Assembly (NCBI RefSeq): GCF_021495345.1 | Contig: NZ_CP099397.1 | Coordinates: 1,054,001 to 1,118,000 of the forward strand | DNA length: 64,000 nucleotides | Reading direction: 5' to 3' | Source: Pseudomonas hydrolytica | GTDB lineage: Bacteria > Pseudomonadota > Gammaproteobacteria > Pseudomonadales > Pseudomonadaceae | Shown: positions 1 to 12,835 of the stretch, piece by piece | Layout: the number at the start of each line of letters is the position of its first letter | Numbering within the stretch: the stretch's first letter is position 1 | The notes under the pieces: generated by a model | What the model was told of the DNA's origin: nothing | The model's input: the letters and a program-made list of their open reading frames with translations, nothing else | The model's database searches: none | Made by a program: the position numbers and the translations under genes

Positions 1-1817
1 TGACTCACGTCTATGCCGGCCTGCGCGCCCACACCCTGTTCAACCGCAACGTCGAATACATCGTGCAGAACGGCCAGGTGATCCTGATCGACGAGCACAC
101 CGGCCGGACCATGCCGGGGCGTCGCCTGTCCGAGGGCCTGCACCAGGCCATCGAAGCCAAGGAAGGGGTGAACATCCAGGCCGAGAGCCAGACCCTGGCC
201 TCGACCACCTTCCAGAACTACTTCCGCCTGTACAACAAGCTGTCCGGCATGACCGGTACCGCCGATACCGAGGCCTTCGAGTTCCGTCAGATCTACGGTC
301 TGGACGTGGTGGTGATCCCCACCAACAAGCCGATCGCCCGTAAGGACTTCAACGACCTGGTCTACCTTACCCAGGAAGAGAAGTACCAGGCGATCATCAC
401 CGACATCAAGGACTGCCAGGCCCAGGGCCGGCCGATCCTGGTCGGTACCGCCTCGATCGAGACTTCCGAGTACGTCAGCCAGCTACTGCAGAAGGAAAAG
501 ATCGAGCACAAGGTGCTCAATGCCAAGTACCACGACAAGGAAGCCGAGATCATCGCCCAGGCCGGCCGCCCGGGCGCGGTGACCATCGCCACCAACATGG
601 CCGGTCGCGGTACCGACATCCTCCTCGGCGGCAACTGGGAAGTGGAAGTCGCTGCGCTGGAGAACCCCACCGACGAACAGATCGCGCAGATCAAGACCGA
701 GTGGCAGAAGCGTCACCAGCAGGTGATCGAGGCCGGCGGCCTGCACGTGATCGCCTCCGAGCGCCACGAGTCGCGGCGTATCGACAACCAGCTGCGTGGT
801 CGTGCCGGTCGCCAGGGTGACCCGGGCTCCAGCCGCTTCTACCTGTCGCTGGAAGACAACCTGATGCGCATCTTCGCCTCGGATCGGGTGAAGAACTTCA
901 TGAAGGCCTTGGGCATGCAGTCCGGCGAGGCCATCGAGCACCGCATGGTCACCAACGCCATCGAGAAGGCCCAGCGCAAGGTCGAAGGCCGCAACTTCGA
1001 CATGCGTAAGCAGCTGCTCGAATTCGACGACGTGGCCAACGAGCAGCGCAAGGTGATCTATCACATGCGCAACAGCCTGCTGGCTGCCGAGAACGTCGGC
1101 GACACCATCGCCGAGTTCCGCGAGGAAGTGCTGACCGCCGCCATCAACGGCCACATTCCGCCGCAATCAATGCCCGAGCAGTGGGACGTCGCCGGCCTGG
1201 AATCCACCCTGCAGAGCGATTTCGGCCTGAAGCTGCCGATCCAGCAGTGGCTGGACGAAGACGACAAACTGTACGAGGAGACCCTGCGCGAGCGCATCCT
1301 CGCCGAGCTGGTGGCGGCCTACAACGAGAAGGAAACCCAGGCCAGTGCCGAGGCCCTGCGCACCTTCGAGAAGCAGATTCTGCTACGCGTGCTGGACGAT
1401 CTGTGGAAAGACCACCTGTCGACCATGGATCACCTGCGTCACGGCATCCACCTGCGCGGTTATGCGCAGAAGAACCCCAAGCAGGAATACAAGCGCGAGT
1501 CCTTCGCCCTGTTCCAGGAGCTGCTGGAGTCGATCAAGCGCGACACCATTCGCGTGCTCAGCCATGTGCAGGTGCGTCGCGAAGACCCGGCCGAGGAAGA
1601 GGCCCGTCTGCGTCGCGAGGCCGAAGCACTGGCCGAGCGCATGCAGTTCCAGCATGCCGAAGCATCGGCGCTGGCAGCCGAACAAGATGGCGCCGAGGAA
1701 GGCGCAGTCGCCACCGCCACCGCGCCGGTGCGCAGCGAGAACAAGGTCGGCCGCAACGAACCCTGCCCTTGCGGTTCGGGCAAGAAGTACAAGCACTGCC
1801 ACGGTCAGATCAACTGA
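1..1817 (+). CDS. secA: Preprotein translocase ATPase SecA (C-terminal part, 5' end outside window)
   Basis: SecA is the cytoplasmic ATPase that drives unfolded preproteins through SecYEG. The gene enters the window already open (frame from base 3), giving about 604 residues, roughly the last two thirds of a ~910-residue protein. Visible landmarks are the second helicase lobe motifs [10 protein letters not shown] and [11 protein letters not shown], the helical scaffold and wing region, and a C-terminal SEC-C zinc motif ([13 protein letters not shown]) that in this family binds SecB and phospholipid. The TGA stop is followed by a strong hairpin terminator, so argJ downstream is probably a separate transcript. 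No damage is seen in the visible part. The assignment is essentially certain. Confidence 0.98.
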   Translation, partial: THVYAGLRAHTLFNRNVEYIVQNGQVILIDEHTGRTMPGRRLSEGLHQAIEAKEGVNIQAESQTLASTTFQNYFRLYNKLSGMTGTADTEAFEFRQIYGLDVVVIPTNKPIARKDFNDLVYLTQEEKYQAIITDIKDCQAQGRPILVGTASIETSEYVSQLLQKEKIEHKVLNAKYHDKEAEIIAQAGRPGAVTIATNMAGRGTDILLGGNWEVEVAALENPTDEQIAQIKTEWQKRHQQVIEAGGLHVIASERHESRRIDNQLRGRAGRQGDPGSSRFYLSLEDNLMRIFASDRVKNFMKALGMQSGEAIEHRMVTNAIEKAQRKVEGRNFDMRKQLLEFDDVANEQRKVIYHMRNSLLAAENVGDTIAEFREEVLTAAINGHIPPQSMPEQWDVAGLESTLQSDFGLKLPIQQWLDEDDKLYEETLRERILAELVAAYNEKETQASAEALRTFEKQILLRVLDDLWKDHLSTMDHLRHGIHLRGYAQKNPKQEYKRESFALFQELLESIKRDTIRVLSHVQVRREDPAEEEARLRREAEALAERMQFQHAEASALAAEQDGAEEGAVATATAPVRSENKVGRNEPCPCGSGKKYKHCHGQIN

Positions 1818-1880
1818 TCGTCGGTCCGCATGGACCGCTTGCAGTAGAGGGCGCATCAGCTATGCTGCCTGCGCCCTGAC

Positions 1881-1914
1881 AACGCCGCGACGGCCCTGCC
1901 GCTCGCGGCGTTTT
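1881..1914 (+). terminator. Rho-independent terminator of secA
   Basis: Arms AACGCCGCGA (1881-1890) and TCGCGGCGTT (1903-1912) pair perfectly around a 12-base loop and run into TTTT. It sits 64 bases after the secA stop and ahead of argJ. Confidence 0.85.
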
Positions 1915-1968
1915 ACCATTTCACCCGGCCGCCGCTGCGGTCACTGCACACTTGAAGGAGCGCTCTCT

Positions 1969-3186
1969 ATGGCTGTTGGTCTTGGTCCGCTGTCTACCCT
2001 GCACCCGGTACCCGGTTTCGAACTGGGCATCGCCTCGGCCGGCATCAAGCGCCCGGGGCGCAAGGATGTGGTGGTGATGCGCTGCACCGAGGGTTCGCGT
2101 ATCGCCGGGGTGACCACCACCAACGCCTTCTGCGCCGCGCCGGTGCTGCTCACCCGCGAGCGCCTGGGTGGCGAGGTGCGCTACCTGCTGACCAATACCG
2201 GCAATGCCAACGCCGGCACCGGTGCCGACGGTCTGGCCCGTGCGCGCCGCGCCTGCGCCCGCCTGGCCGAGCTGACCGGCGTGGCCGAAAGCGCCGTGCT
2301 GCCGTTCTCCACCGGGGTGATCGGCGAGCCGCTGCCGGTGGAGAAGATCGAGTCCGCGCTGCAGGCCGCACTGGACGATCTCAAGACCGACAACTGGGAA
2401 GCGGCCGCCACCGGCATCATGACCACCGACACCCTGCCCAAGGGTGCCAGCCGTCAGTTCCAGCACGATGGCGTGACCATCACCGTCACCGGCATCTCCA
2501 AGGGCGCCGGCATGATCCGCCCGAACATGGCCACCATGCTCGGCTACATCGCCACCGACGCCAAGGTCGCCCAGGGCGTGCTACAGGATCTGGTGCGCGA
2601 CGCGGCGAACAAGTCGTTCAACCGCATCACCATCGACGGCGACACCTCCACCAACGACTGCTGCATGCTGATCGCCACCGGCCAGGCCGCACTGCCCGAG
2701 ATCAGCGAGGCCTCCGGCGAGCTGTTCACCAAGCTCAAGCAGGCGGTGTTCGAGGTGTTCATGGAAGTGGCCCAGGCCATCGTCCGTGACGGCGAAGGTG
2801 CGACCAAGTTCGTCACCGTGCAGGTCAATGGCGGCGGCACCCACCAGGAATGTCTGGACGTGGCCTACGCTGTGGCCCACTCGCCGCTGATCAAGACCGC
2901 GCTGTTCGCCTCCGACCCCAACTGGGGGCGCATCCTCGCTGCTGTCGGCTATGCCGGCGTAGCGCAACTGGATGTAAGCAAGATCGACGTGTTCCTCGGT
3001 GAGGTCTGCATCGCCAGCAAGGGCTGCCGTGCCGCCACCTACACCGAAGAGCAGGGTGCAGCGGTGATGGCTCGTGAGGAAATCACCATCCGCATCGAGC
3101 TGGGCCGTGGCACCTGCAGCGAGACCATCTGGACCACCGACCTGTCCCACGAGTACGTCAAGATCAACGCCGAATACCGCACCTGA
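1969..3186 (+). CDS. argJ: Bifunctional glutamate N-acetyltransferase / amino-acid acetyltransferase ArgJ
   Basis: ArgJ recycles the acetyl group in arginine synthesis by moving it from N-acetylornithine to glutamate (and, in bifunctional forms, from acetyl-CoA). The open frame runs upstream, but ATG 1969 is chosen because AAGGAG lies 8 bases before it and the product is then 405 residues, the family norm. The autocleavage site KGAGMI...MATML is present; cleavage between Ala188 and Thr189 frees the Thr nucleophile and makes the two subunits. A hairpin follows the stop. Monofunctional versus bifunctional use cannot be read from sequence alone; a separate argA elsewhere would bear on it. Confidence 0.97.
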   Translation: MAVGLGPLSTLHPVPGFELGIASAGIKRPGRKDVVVMRCTEGSRIAGVTTTNAFCAAPVLLTRERLGGEVRYLLTNTGNANAGTGADGLARARRACARLAELTGVAESAVLPFSTGVIGEPLPVEKIESALQAALDDLKTDNWEAAATGIMTTDTLPKGASRQFQHDGVTITVTGISKGAGMIRPNMATMLGYIATDAKVAQGVLQDLVRDAANKSFNRITIDGDTSTNDCCMLIATGQAALPEISEASGELFTKLKQAVFEVFMEVAQAIVRDGEGATKFVTVQVNGGGTHQECLDVAYAVAHSPLIKTALFASDPNWGRILAAVGYAGVAQLDVSKIDVFLGEVCIASKGCRAATYTEEQGAAVMAREEITIRIELGRGTCSETIWTTDLSHEYVKINAEYRT

Positions 3187-3205
3187 GTAACTTCGGCTTT
3201 GCACT

Positions 3206-3242
3206 ATTCCCGCGCCTCATGCCCCATGACGCGCGGGAATTT
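3206..3242 (+). terminator. Hairpin terminator after argJ
   Basis: ATTCCCGCGC (3206-3215) pairs with GCGCGGGAAT (3231-3240), followed by a short T-containing tail. It lies 20 bases after the argJ stop. Confidence 0.7.
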
Positions 3243-3314
3243 GCTATTCGGGGTGCGGACTTTTAACGTCGAGCGACTTCTGGCATTTCAGGAACCTAGG
3301 CGAGGACACGCAAG

Positions 3315-3947
3315 ATGGCACTGCAACTGGTGATTGGCGACAAGAACTATTCCTCCTGGTCTTTGCGCGCGGCGCTGGTGGTCGATCTGGCCGGCGCCGA
3401 CTGCGAAGAGGTGTTGGTGCGCCTGTATCAGCCGGACAGCCGCGCGCAGTTGCTGCGCCATTCGCCCACCGGCAAGGTGCCGGTTCTGCTGACCGAGCAG
3501 GGCGCGGTGTGGGACTCCCTGGCGATTGCCGAGTACCTGGCCGAGTGTTATCCCGAGGCGCAGTTGTGGCCGCAGGAGCGCCAGGCTCGCGCGCTGGCGC
3601 GCAGTGTCTGTGCGGAAATGCACAGCGGCTTCACGGCGCTGCGCAGCCATCTGCCCATGGACCTGGCGCGGGACAAGGCGCTGGCCGAGCTGCCGGATGC
3701 GGCGCAGGCCGATATTGATCGCATCTGCGCGATCTGGGCCGATTGCCGCGAGCGCTATGCCAGCTCGGGCAACTACCTGTTCGGCCAGGCCAGCATCGCC
3801 GATGCTTTCTACGCGCCGGTGGCCGCGCGCCTGCGCAGTTATCATGTGGTGCTGCCGACAACGGCAGCGGCCTATGTCGAAACCATCTACCGCTGGCCGG
3901 CGTTCCAACGCTGGTATCAGGCGGCATTGCAGGAGGTAAAGGGGTGA
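3315..3947 (+). CDS. Glutathione S-transferase family protein
   Basis: 210 residues with a thioredoxin-like N-terminal half (about 1-80) and an all-helical C-terminal half. The start NYSSWSLR puts a serine-rich active-site turn where GSTs bind the glutathione thiol, and GKVPVLL with the following DSLAIAEYLAE is the conserved cis-proline and Ser-Asp glutathione site. Substrate is unknown; the subgroup is widespread in proteobacteria as an uncharacterised detoxification or maleylpyruvate-isomerase-like enzyme. The stop overlaps the GTG start of the Nudix gene by 4 bases, so the two are translationally coupled. Confidence 0.9.
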   Translation: MALQLVIGDKNYSSWSLRAALVVDLAGADCEEVLVRLYQPDSRAQLLRHSPTGKVPVLLTEQGAVWDSLAIAEYLAECYPEAQLWPQERQARALARSVCAEMHSGFTALRSHLPMDLARDKALAELPDAAQADIDRICAIWADCRERYASSGNYLFGQASIADAFYAPVAARLRSYHVVLPTTAAAYVETIYRWPAFQRWYQAALQEVKG

Positions 3948-4885
3948 GGCGCGTTCATGTCGCAGCAGCGGTGATTCGGGGTGTCGATGGACGCATCCTG
4001 ATTGCCAGGCGCCCTCAGGACAAACACCAGGGCGGTCTGTGGGAGTTTCCCGGCGGCAAGGTGGAGGAGGGCGAGGCCGTGCGCGTCGCCCTCGATCGCG
4101 AGCTGGAAGAGGAACTGGGCATTCGCCCACAGGCGGCGCGCCCGCTGATCCAGATTCGCCATGATTACCCGGACAAACAGGTACTGCTGGACGTCTGGGA
4201 AGTGTCGGCCTTCAGTGGCGAGCCCCATGGCGCGGAAGGCCAGCCGCTGGCCTGGGTCAGTGAGCGGCAGTTGCTGGAGTATGAATTTCCCGCCGCCAAC
4301 AAGCCCATAGTCGCCGCCGCGCGTCTGCCGGAGCGCTACCTGATCACCCCCGATGGCCTGGAGCCGAGCGAGCTGCTGGCCGGCATCCGCAGCGCCCTGG
4401 CGCAGGGCGTGCGGCTGATCCAGCTACGCGCACCGAACATGTTCGATGCGCAGTATCGCGACCTGGCGGTGGACGTGCAGGGGCTGTGCGCCGGCAAGGC
4501 GCAACTGATGCTCAAGGGACCGTTGGAGTGGCTGGGCGATTTTCCTGCCGCCGGCTGGCACCTGACCGCCGAGCAGCTGCGCAGGTATGCCGCTGGCGGC
4601 CGCCCCTTCCCTGAAGACCGCTGGCTGGCGGCGTCCTGCCACAGCGCCGAGGAGCTGGCGCTGGCTTCGCAGATGGGCGTGGATTTCGCCACGCTGTCGC
4701 CGCTGCAGGCGACGGCGACGCATCCCGAGGCGCCGCCGCTGGGCTGGGAGGCTGCGAGCGAGATGCTGACCCATTTCAACCTGCCGGCCTATCTGCTGGG
4801 CGGCGTTGGTCCCGGCGATATCGAGCGCGCCTGGCAGACCGGCGCTCAGGGCGTGGCGGGTATCCGCGCGTTCTGGCCGCAGTAG
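3944..4885 (+). CDS. mutT: Nudix hydrolase fused to a thiamine-phosphate-synthase-like (TenI) domain
   Basis: 313 residues with two domains. The N-terminal half is a MutT-type Nudix hydrolase: the box GX5EX7REUXEEXGU is perfect at residues 38-60 (GGKVEEGE...RELEEELGI), as in enzymes that clear 8-oxo-dGTP. The C-terminal half (about 130-313, starting LITPDGL) is a TIM-barrel domain of the ThiE/TenI type ending in GGVGPGDI and GVAGIRAFW. The start is GTG 3944, supported by AGGAGG 8 bases upstream and the GTGA overlap with the GST stop. Pseudomonads keep this fusion; the job of the TenI-like half is not established. The symbol refers to the Nudix half only. Confidence 0.9.
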   Translation: MRRVHVAAAVIRGVDGRILIARRPQDKHQGGLWEFPGGKVEEGEAVRVALDRELEEELGIRPQAARPLIQIRHDYPDKQVLLDVWEVSAFSGEPHGAEGQPLAWVSERQLLEYEFPAANKPIVAAARLPERYLITPDGLEPSELLAGIRSALAQGVRLIQLRAPNMFDAQYRDLAVDVQGLCAGKAQLMLKGPLEWLGDFPAAGWHLTAEQLRRYAAGGRPFPEDRWLAASCHSAEELALASQMGVDFATLSPLQATATHPEAPPLGWEAASEMLTHFNLPAYLLGGVGPGDIERAWQTGAQGVAGIRAFWPQ

Positions 4886-4924
4886 GGCCGCCGTACACAG
4901 CGAGCAGCCATCGCGGTGTTTCCT

Positions 4925-4946
4925 GGTGCGCGCGGCGCACCCTACG
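4925..4946. repeat. REP-like GTGCGC repeat, single arm
   Basis: GGTGCGCGCGGCGCACCCTA is a member of the same short palindromic family seen near 30432, 34898 and 49817. It lies between convergent genes (Nudix and cobalamin adenosyltransferase). Confidence 0.6.
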
Positions 4947-5517
4947 GCTTGTCAGCAGCCTTCCACAGTACCTCATTGACGCCCTGGCGCCTGGCGATCA
5001 GGCGGGCGGCGACGAACAGCAGGTCGGAGAGGCGGTTGACGTAGGCAAGCCCTTCGGCGCGCAAGGGTTCGACGGCATTGAGGTGCTGGCAGCGGCGCTC
5101 GGCGCTGCGGGCGAAGCTGCGGCAGACGTGGGCCTGCGCGATCAGGCGCGAGCCGCCCGGCATGATGAAGTTTTCCAGAGGCCCGACCTCCTCGTTCCAG
5201 CGGTCGATGGCGGCCTCCAGGCGTTCGATTTCGCCCTGCTGCAAAGCCTGGTACTCGGGCATCGCCAGTTCACCGCCCAAGTCGAACAGGCGATGCTGAC
5301 AGGGGCTCAGCACTTCACCGATCTCCTGGAGGCCTGGCCAGGTGGCGGCGGCTTCTTCCAGGTCTGCGAGCAGCAGACCGAGCTGGCTGTTGAGCGTGTC
5401 CAGTTCGCCGATGGCTTCGATGCGCGGATGGTCCTTGCCGACCCGACGACCGTCGGCCAGGCCGGTTTCGCCCTTGTCGCCGGTGCGGGTATAGATCTTG
5501 GAGAGGCGCATGCCCAT
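4942..5517 (-). CDS. Cob(I)alamin adenosyltransferase, PduO type
   Basis: 191 residues matching the PduO-type ATP:corrinoid adenosyltransferase, which transfers the adenosyl group of ATP to cob(I)alamin to make coenzyme B12. The N-terminus carries the ATP-binding stretch YTRTGDKGETGLADG, followed by the conserved DTLNSQLG and, late in the protein, the SAERRCQ helix that packs against the corrin. Two possible ATGs (5517 and 5511) differ by two residues; the outer one is taken. It begins 3 bases after the sensor-kinase stop on the same strand, so the two form an operon, although no functional link is obvious. Confidence 0.93.
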   Translation of the reverse strand: MGMRLSKIYTRTGDKGETGLADGRRVGKDHPRIEAIGELDTLNSQLGLLLADLEEAAATWPGLQEIGEVLSPCQHRLFDLGGELAMPEYQALQQGEIERLEAAIDRWNEEVGPLENFIMPGGSRLIAQAHVCRSFARSAERRCQHLNAVEPLRAEGLAYVNRLSDLLFVAARLIARRQGVNEVLWKAADKP

Positions 5518-5520
5518 GAC

Positions 5521-7536
<2,016 letters not shown>

Positions 7537-7642
7537 GGGGCTATCGCTGTGGTGGATGAAGGCGGCAGGTTAGCGCGGCCGGTCGCCCCTTGTCATGCCG
7601 CCAGGCGTGTGGCGGATGTGGCCATGTAGGCGGCCTGCGTTG

Positions 7643-9513
<1,871 letters not shown>

Positions 9514-9568
9514 GGGGCAGGCTCGCAGGCAGGGAGGAAGGACGCCAAACGGCGTTTTACAGACTGGT

Positions 9569-9574
9569 TATAAT
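9569..9574 (+). promoter_or_regulatory. Candidate -10 box ahead of yajQ
   Basis: A perfect TATAAT lies 78 bases before the yajQ start, in the divergent gap with the response-regulator gene. No clear -35 hexamer is seen at 16-18 bases, so strength and exact start are uncertain. Confidence 0.4.
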
Positions 9575-9651
9575 GGGCCCGCCATAGTTATCGTCAAGTC
9601 AGGCGCGTTCACTCCGTGAAGAGGATCGCGCCGTCCATCAGGAGCACGCTC

Positions 9652-10131
9652 ATGCCTTCTTTCGACGTGGTGTCGGAACTGGACAAACACGAACTGACCA
9701 ACGCGGTCGACAATGCCATCAAGGAGCTCGATCGCCGCTTCGATCTGCGCGGCAAGTGCAGCATCGAGAGCAAGGACAAGACCCTTACCCTGACTGCCGA
9801 GGCCGAGTTCATGCTCGAGCAGATGCTCGACATCGTGCGCAGCAGCCTGATCAAGCGCAAGATCGATTGCCAGTGCATGGAGGCCAAGGACCCCTATGCT
9901 TCCGGCAAGGTGATGAAGCAGGAGGTGACCTTCCGCGAAGGCATCGACAAGGAGCTGGCGAAGAAGATCGTCGCCCACATCAAGGATGCCAAGCTCAAGG
10001 TGCAGGCCGCCATCCAGGGCGAGCAGGTGCGCGTCACCGGCAAGAAGCGCGACGACCTGCAGGAAGCCATCGCTCTGCTGCGTGGTCACGAGTTCGGCAT
10101 GCCGCTGCAGTACAACAACTTCCGCGATTGA
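9652..10131 (+). CDS. yajQ: YajQ family nucleotide-binding protein
   Basis: 159 residues, the usual size of the UPF0234/YajQ family, with the canonical opening [15 protein letters not shown] and the later [17 protein letters not shown] segment (here [10 protein letters not shown]). ATG 9652 is chosen over in-frame upstream codons because AGGAG sits 7 bases before it and family members start here. Xanthomonas homologues bind c-di-GMP and affect transcription; others bind tRNA or nucleotides, so the role is not settled. A palindromic terminator follows. Confidence 0.95.
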   Translation: MPSFDVVSELDKHELTNAVDNAIKELDRRFDLRGKCSIESKDKTLTLTAEAEFMLEQMLDIVRSSLIKRKIDCQCMEAKDPYASGKVMKQEVTFREGIDKELAKKIVAHIKDAKLKVQAAIQGEQVRVTGKKRDDLQEAIALLRGHEFGMPLQYNNFRD

Positions 10132-10178
10132 ACCTTTGCGGCGCCCAAGCGTCGCAGACCCTGTCTGATAGCATTCTG

Positions 10179-10202
10179 ACCGCCATGGCATGCCATGGCG
10201 GT
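10179..10202 (+). terminator. 24-bp perfect palindrome, probable yajQ terminator
   Basis: ACCGCCATGGCA (10179-10190) and TGCCATGGCGGT (10191-10202) are exact complements, followed by TTCGTTTC. It lies 47 bases after the yajQ stop and 32 before the mscS start. Confidence 0.6.
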
Positions 10203-10234
10203 TTCGTTTCATGTACGGGAAACAGGAGCACCCT

Positions 10235-11062
10235 ATGGAGATGAACGTCGACGAACTGGTGAAAATGTCCGAGGCCTGGCTGCCCGTGGTGCTGGAGTAC
10301 AGCGGCAAGCTGACCCTGGCGGTGATCACCCTGCTGATCGGCTGGTGGCTGATCGGTCGGCTGACCGCCAGCATCGGGCGTCTGCTCGAGGCGCGGCGCG
10401 TGGATCGGGCGCTGAGCAGCTTTATCGGCAGCCTGGTGAGCATCGTGCTGAGGGTGCTGCTGCTGATCAGCGTAGCCTCGATGATCGGCGTGGAGACCAC
10501 CTCCTTCATCGCCATGATCGGTGCCGCGGGTCTGGCCATCGGCCTGGCCCTGCAGGGCAGCCTGGCCAACTTCGCCGGCGGCGTGCTGATCATGCTGTTT
10601 CGCCCGTTCCGCGCCGGTGACTGGATCGAGGCGCAGGGCGTGTCCGGCAGCGTCGACAGCATCCAGATCTTCCACACCACGCTCAAGACCGCCGACAACA
10701 AGGTGGTGATCGTGCCCAATGGCGCGCTGTCCAACGGCCACATCACCAATTTTTCGCGCGAGCCGCGGCGCCGTGCCGACATCAATATCGGCATCGATTA
10801 TTCCAGCGACATCAAGCGCGCCCGTGAGGTGCTGCTGGAGATCGCGCAGGATCCGCGCGTGCACCTCGAGCCGGCGCCGGTGGTGTTCGTCACCGGCCTG
10901 GGTGACAGCGCGGTGAATCTGTCGCTGCGCGTGTGGGTGGCGACGGGGGATTTCTGGCCGGTGACCTTCGCCTTCACCGAACTGGCCAAGGAGCGCCTGA
11001 CCGAAGCCGGCATCGGCATTCCGTTCCCGCAACGGGTGGTGCATCTGGCCAAGGCCGATTGA
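10235..11062 (+). CDS. mscS: Small-conductance mechanosensitive channel, MscS family
   Basis: 275 residues. MscS channels open under membrane tension to release solutes on osmotic downshock. Three membrane segments are visible in about the first 115 residues; the third is the pore helix with the Ala/Gly-rich AAGLAIGLALQGSLANFAGG pattern, leading into LIMLFRPFRAGDWI, the start of the cytoplasmic cage. ATG 10235 is preferred (AGGAG 6 bases upstream). The length is close to the E. coli protein. Downstream lies the repeat-flanked prophage instead of ampG. Confidence 0.93.
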   Translation: MEMNVDELVKMSEAWLPVVLEYSGKLTLAVITLLIGWWLIGRLTASIGRLLEARRVDRALSSFIGSLVSIVLRVLLLISVASMIGVETTSFIAMIGAAGLAIGLALQGSLANFAGGVLIMLFRPFRAGDWIEAQGVSGSVDSIQIFHTTLKTADNKVVIVPNGALSNGHITNFSREPRRRADINIGIDYSSDIKRAREVLLEIAQDPRVHLEPAPVVFVTGLGDSAVNLSLRVWVATGDFWPVTFAFTELAKERLTEAGIGIPFPQRVVHLAKAD

Positions 11063-11145
11063 CACCGGACTGGCAAGTTGGTGTGTTCTGCGCGTAGCGC
11101 TATTTATCGCTGGGCCAAGATCATTAGCGTGGCGATCTTGTGTAC
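11063..11145. other. Gap between mscS and the left structured repeat
   Basis: No gene is seen. A hairpin CAAGATC / GATCTTG (11116-11140) with a 11-base loop may end the mscS transcript, but it lacks a T tract. From 11146 to 11594 the non-coding stretch is the structured repeat described separately. Confidence 0.5.
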
Positions 11146-11594
11146 TGGTTTCGCCCCTCACGGGCGAGTCACTTTCTCTTGCTTGCCCAAGAGAAAGTAA
11201 CCAAAGAGAAGGGCACCCCAACATCCGGCCCCGGCTACGCCGGGGTTCCCTCGCTCCATCACCGCTCCAGGGGCACGCCGCGAAGGGCCATCCCTGGCCC
11301 ATCGCGGCTCTCGCGACATCCATGTCGCTCAACCCCTTCCACAGTGATTCCACTCGGCCTCCTGAAGGGGAATTGGGCGTCGTCTGTGAGGTCGCGATGT
11401 AGGAGCAGAGCAGAGGCACATGTGAGGGGGTTAGAGGTATGGCACAGGGAGGGGGTGGCCGGAAGATGCCGGGGAAAGCCGGAAGAGCCCGGATGACGCG
11501 GGGTGTGGGCGGGCTGCTTGTGCCAAAGCAGCGCGAAGTAGAAACGGGCCGTTTTTTGGAGTGGTGGCCGGATTTCGCGAATGCTTTGGCATTG
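11146..11594 (+). repeat. Structured interspersed repeat, left copy (five hairpins)
   Basis: This non-coding stretch folds into five successive hairpins: 11151-11167 (TCGCCC/GGGCGA), 11171-11198 (11-bp stem, loop CTTGCC), 11229-11245 (CCCCGGC/GCCGGGG, loop TAC), 11277-11308 (7 bp, A-A mismatch, 6 bp, loop TCCC) and 11313-11328 (GCGACA/TGTCGC, loop TCCA). The copy at 22824-23200, in opposite orientation, has the same loops and spacers but different, still complementary, stems. Both ends closest to the prophage share CTTTGGCATTG. Short reading frames across it are not conserved in frame, so it is not treated as protein-coding. Confidence 0.8.
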
Positions 11595-11599
11595 CAGCC

Positions 11600-12289
11600 T
11601 TAGACCATCCAGCCCCCCGCCCATACCACGCGGCCGATGATATGCAGCTCGGCCAGGCGATCCCTGGGCACGATGATCGGTTGGTACTCCTTGTTGTGGC
11701 TGATCACGCGCACCGAGCCATCGAAGTCGCGCTGCAGGCGCTTTGCATAGAGATGGTCATCAAGCATCACCACATAGACACCCTCACCCTCAAGCGCATT
11801 GCGGCTCAGGTCGATCATTACGGTGTCGCCATCTTCCAGCAGGCCGGTCATCGAGTCGCCGTCTACACGCAGGCAGGCCAGGTCAGAGGGCGTCAGGCCC
11901 TTCTTGCGCAAGCTGTAGCGCGTGAAGGACAGCTCCACCAGAACGCGGCTGCGTTCATTCCAGGCGCCGCTGCCTGCACTGCAGCGGGCGTCATACAGCG
12001 GGACGTAGGCATACACATCGTCATCCTTGACCTGGGGTGCTTGCCTTTCAACCTCATTCCCTTTGCCCGTCATCAGCCATACCAGGCTCACGCCAGTGCA
12101 CTCAGCCAGAGTGATCAGCATTTTTCGGGTGGGCTCACCTCCCTTCAGATATCGCTGAATCCCGCTCTGGGAGATCCCCGACCTCTTCGCTAAAGCGTTA
12201 GCACTACCCGCTATCTGCACCAGCCTTTGCAGGCGTTGCAGGAAGGCATCTGCGCTTTCAGCTTCGGCATTCGAACTTGAAAGCCGCAT
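11600..12289 (-). CDS. cI/LexA-type prophage repressor with S24 self-cleavage domain
   Basis: 229 residues from ATG 12289. The frame is open further upstream but only with a TTG. Residues about 15-75 are an HTH_XRE-like DNA-binding domain (LAKRSGISQSGIQRYLKGG). Residues about 95-229 are an S24 peptidase: nucleophile Ser146 in GDSMTG, general base Lys183 in YAKRL, and a likely cleavage site Ala105-Gly106. RecA-stimulated self-cleavage would make the element respond to DNA damage. It is divergent from ner, with an operator-like palindrome in between. No strong ribosome site precedes the ATG, so the exact start is uncertain. It also resembles PrtR-type pyocin repressors. Confidence 0.88.
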   Translation of the reverse strand: MRLSSSNAEAESADAFLQRLQRLVQIAGSANALAKRSGISQSGIQRYLKGGEPTRKMLITLAECTGVSLVWLMTGKGNEVERQAPQVKDDDVYAYVPLYDARCSAGSGAWNERSRVLVELSFTRYSLRKKGLTPSDLACLRVDGDSMTGLLEDGDTVMIDLSRNALEGEGVYVVMLDDHLYAKRLQRDFDGSVRVISHNKEYQPIIVPRDRLAELHIIGRVVWAGGWMV

Positions 12290-12388
12290 GGCTTCGTCAG
12301 TTTCAAGTTTCAACTTAGCGCAACCTATTGATTTATAAGGATTTAACTCTTTAGAGCGTAAAAACAAACCCCAAAGAACCAATTGCCT

Positions 12389-12414
12389 AACCTGAAAGCG
12401 TTTACTTTCATGTT
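12389..12414. promoter_or_regulatory. Operator-like palindrome between cI and ner
   Basis: Half-sites AACCTGAAAG (12389-12398) and CTTTCATGTT (12405-12414) match as inverted repeats at 9 of 10 positions around a 6-base spacer. A second perfect palindrome, ATAGCGCTAT, follows at 12417-12426. The position in the AT-rich divergent gap suggests binding by the CI-like repressor or Ner. Confidence 0.55.
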
Positions 12415-12494
12415 CTATAGCGCTATGTTTATGCCGTAAGACACGTTAAACATCACCACATGACCACCCCGCCAGGCGGTCTTTGGATCACGAC

Positions 12495-12833
12495 ATGAAC
12501 ACAGCGGAAATCCCATCTGACCCAGCTCTGCGCTGGGAGTGGATCAAGTTCCAGCTACGGGCCAAAGGCACGTCGCTGGCGAAACTGGCGCGCGAGCAGC
12601 ACGTCACCGGGCCAGCCCTGAAGAACGTAAAGCGCACGCCCTACCCACGTATGGAGCGCGTTATCGCTAAAGCACTAGGCATTACCGTCCAGGCGCTGTG
12701 GCCAGAACGCTGGGATGCCAATGGCAACCCCAATCGTCAGCGCCCCAAGCGCCCGGAGGCTATGTCCGCGCGTATGCAAAAGCATAACGCAGCTTATGAC
12801 CTTGGGCACCGTAAAACAGGGACGGATAAGTAG
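12495..12833 (+). CDS. ner: Ner-like (SfsB/Nlp family) winged-helix regulator
   Basis: 112 residues from ATG 12495. Ner in Mu shuts down early transcription and competes with the repressor. The body WIKFQLRAKGTSLAKLARE then PYPRMERVIAKALGI and LWPERW is the typical Ner/Nlp pattern of a helix-turn-helix followed by the conserved Trp-Pro-Glu-Arg. The tail (about 85-112) is basic and probably unstructured. It is divergent from cI and starts a tightly packed operon: the next gene begins 2 bases after its stop. Confidence 0.87.
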   Translation: MNTAEIPSDPALRWEWIKFQLRAKGTSLAKLAREQHVTGPALKNVKRTPYPRMERVIAKALGITVQALWPERWDANGNPNRQRPKRPEAMSARMQKHNAAYDLGHRKTGTDK

Positions 12834-12835
12834 AC

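Noticed and set aside
11140..11496. 118-codon frame in the left repeat (and 166 codons in the right repeat, 22823-23323)
   Set aside because: The repeats resemble each other in hairpins, not in one reading frame; single-base and two-base indels break the frame between copies.
12290..12382. Longer cI start 31 codons upstream
   Set aside because: It would use TTG, lies in the operator region and adds sequence unlike repressor N-termini.
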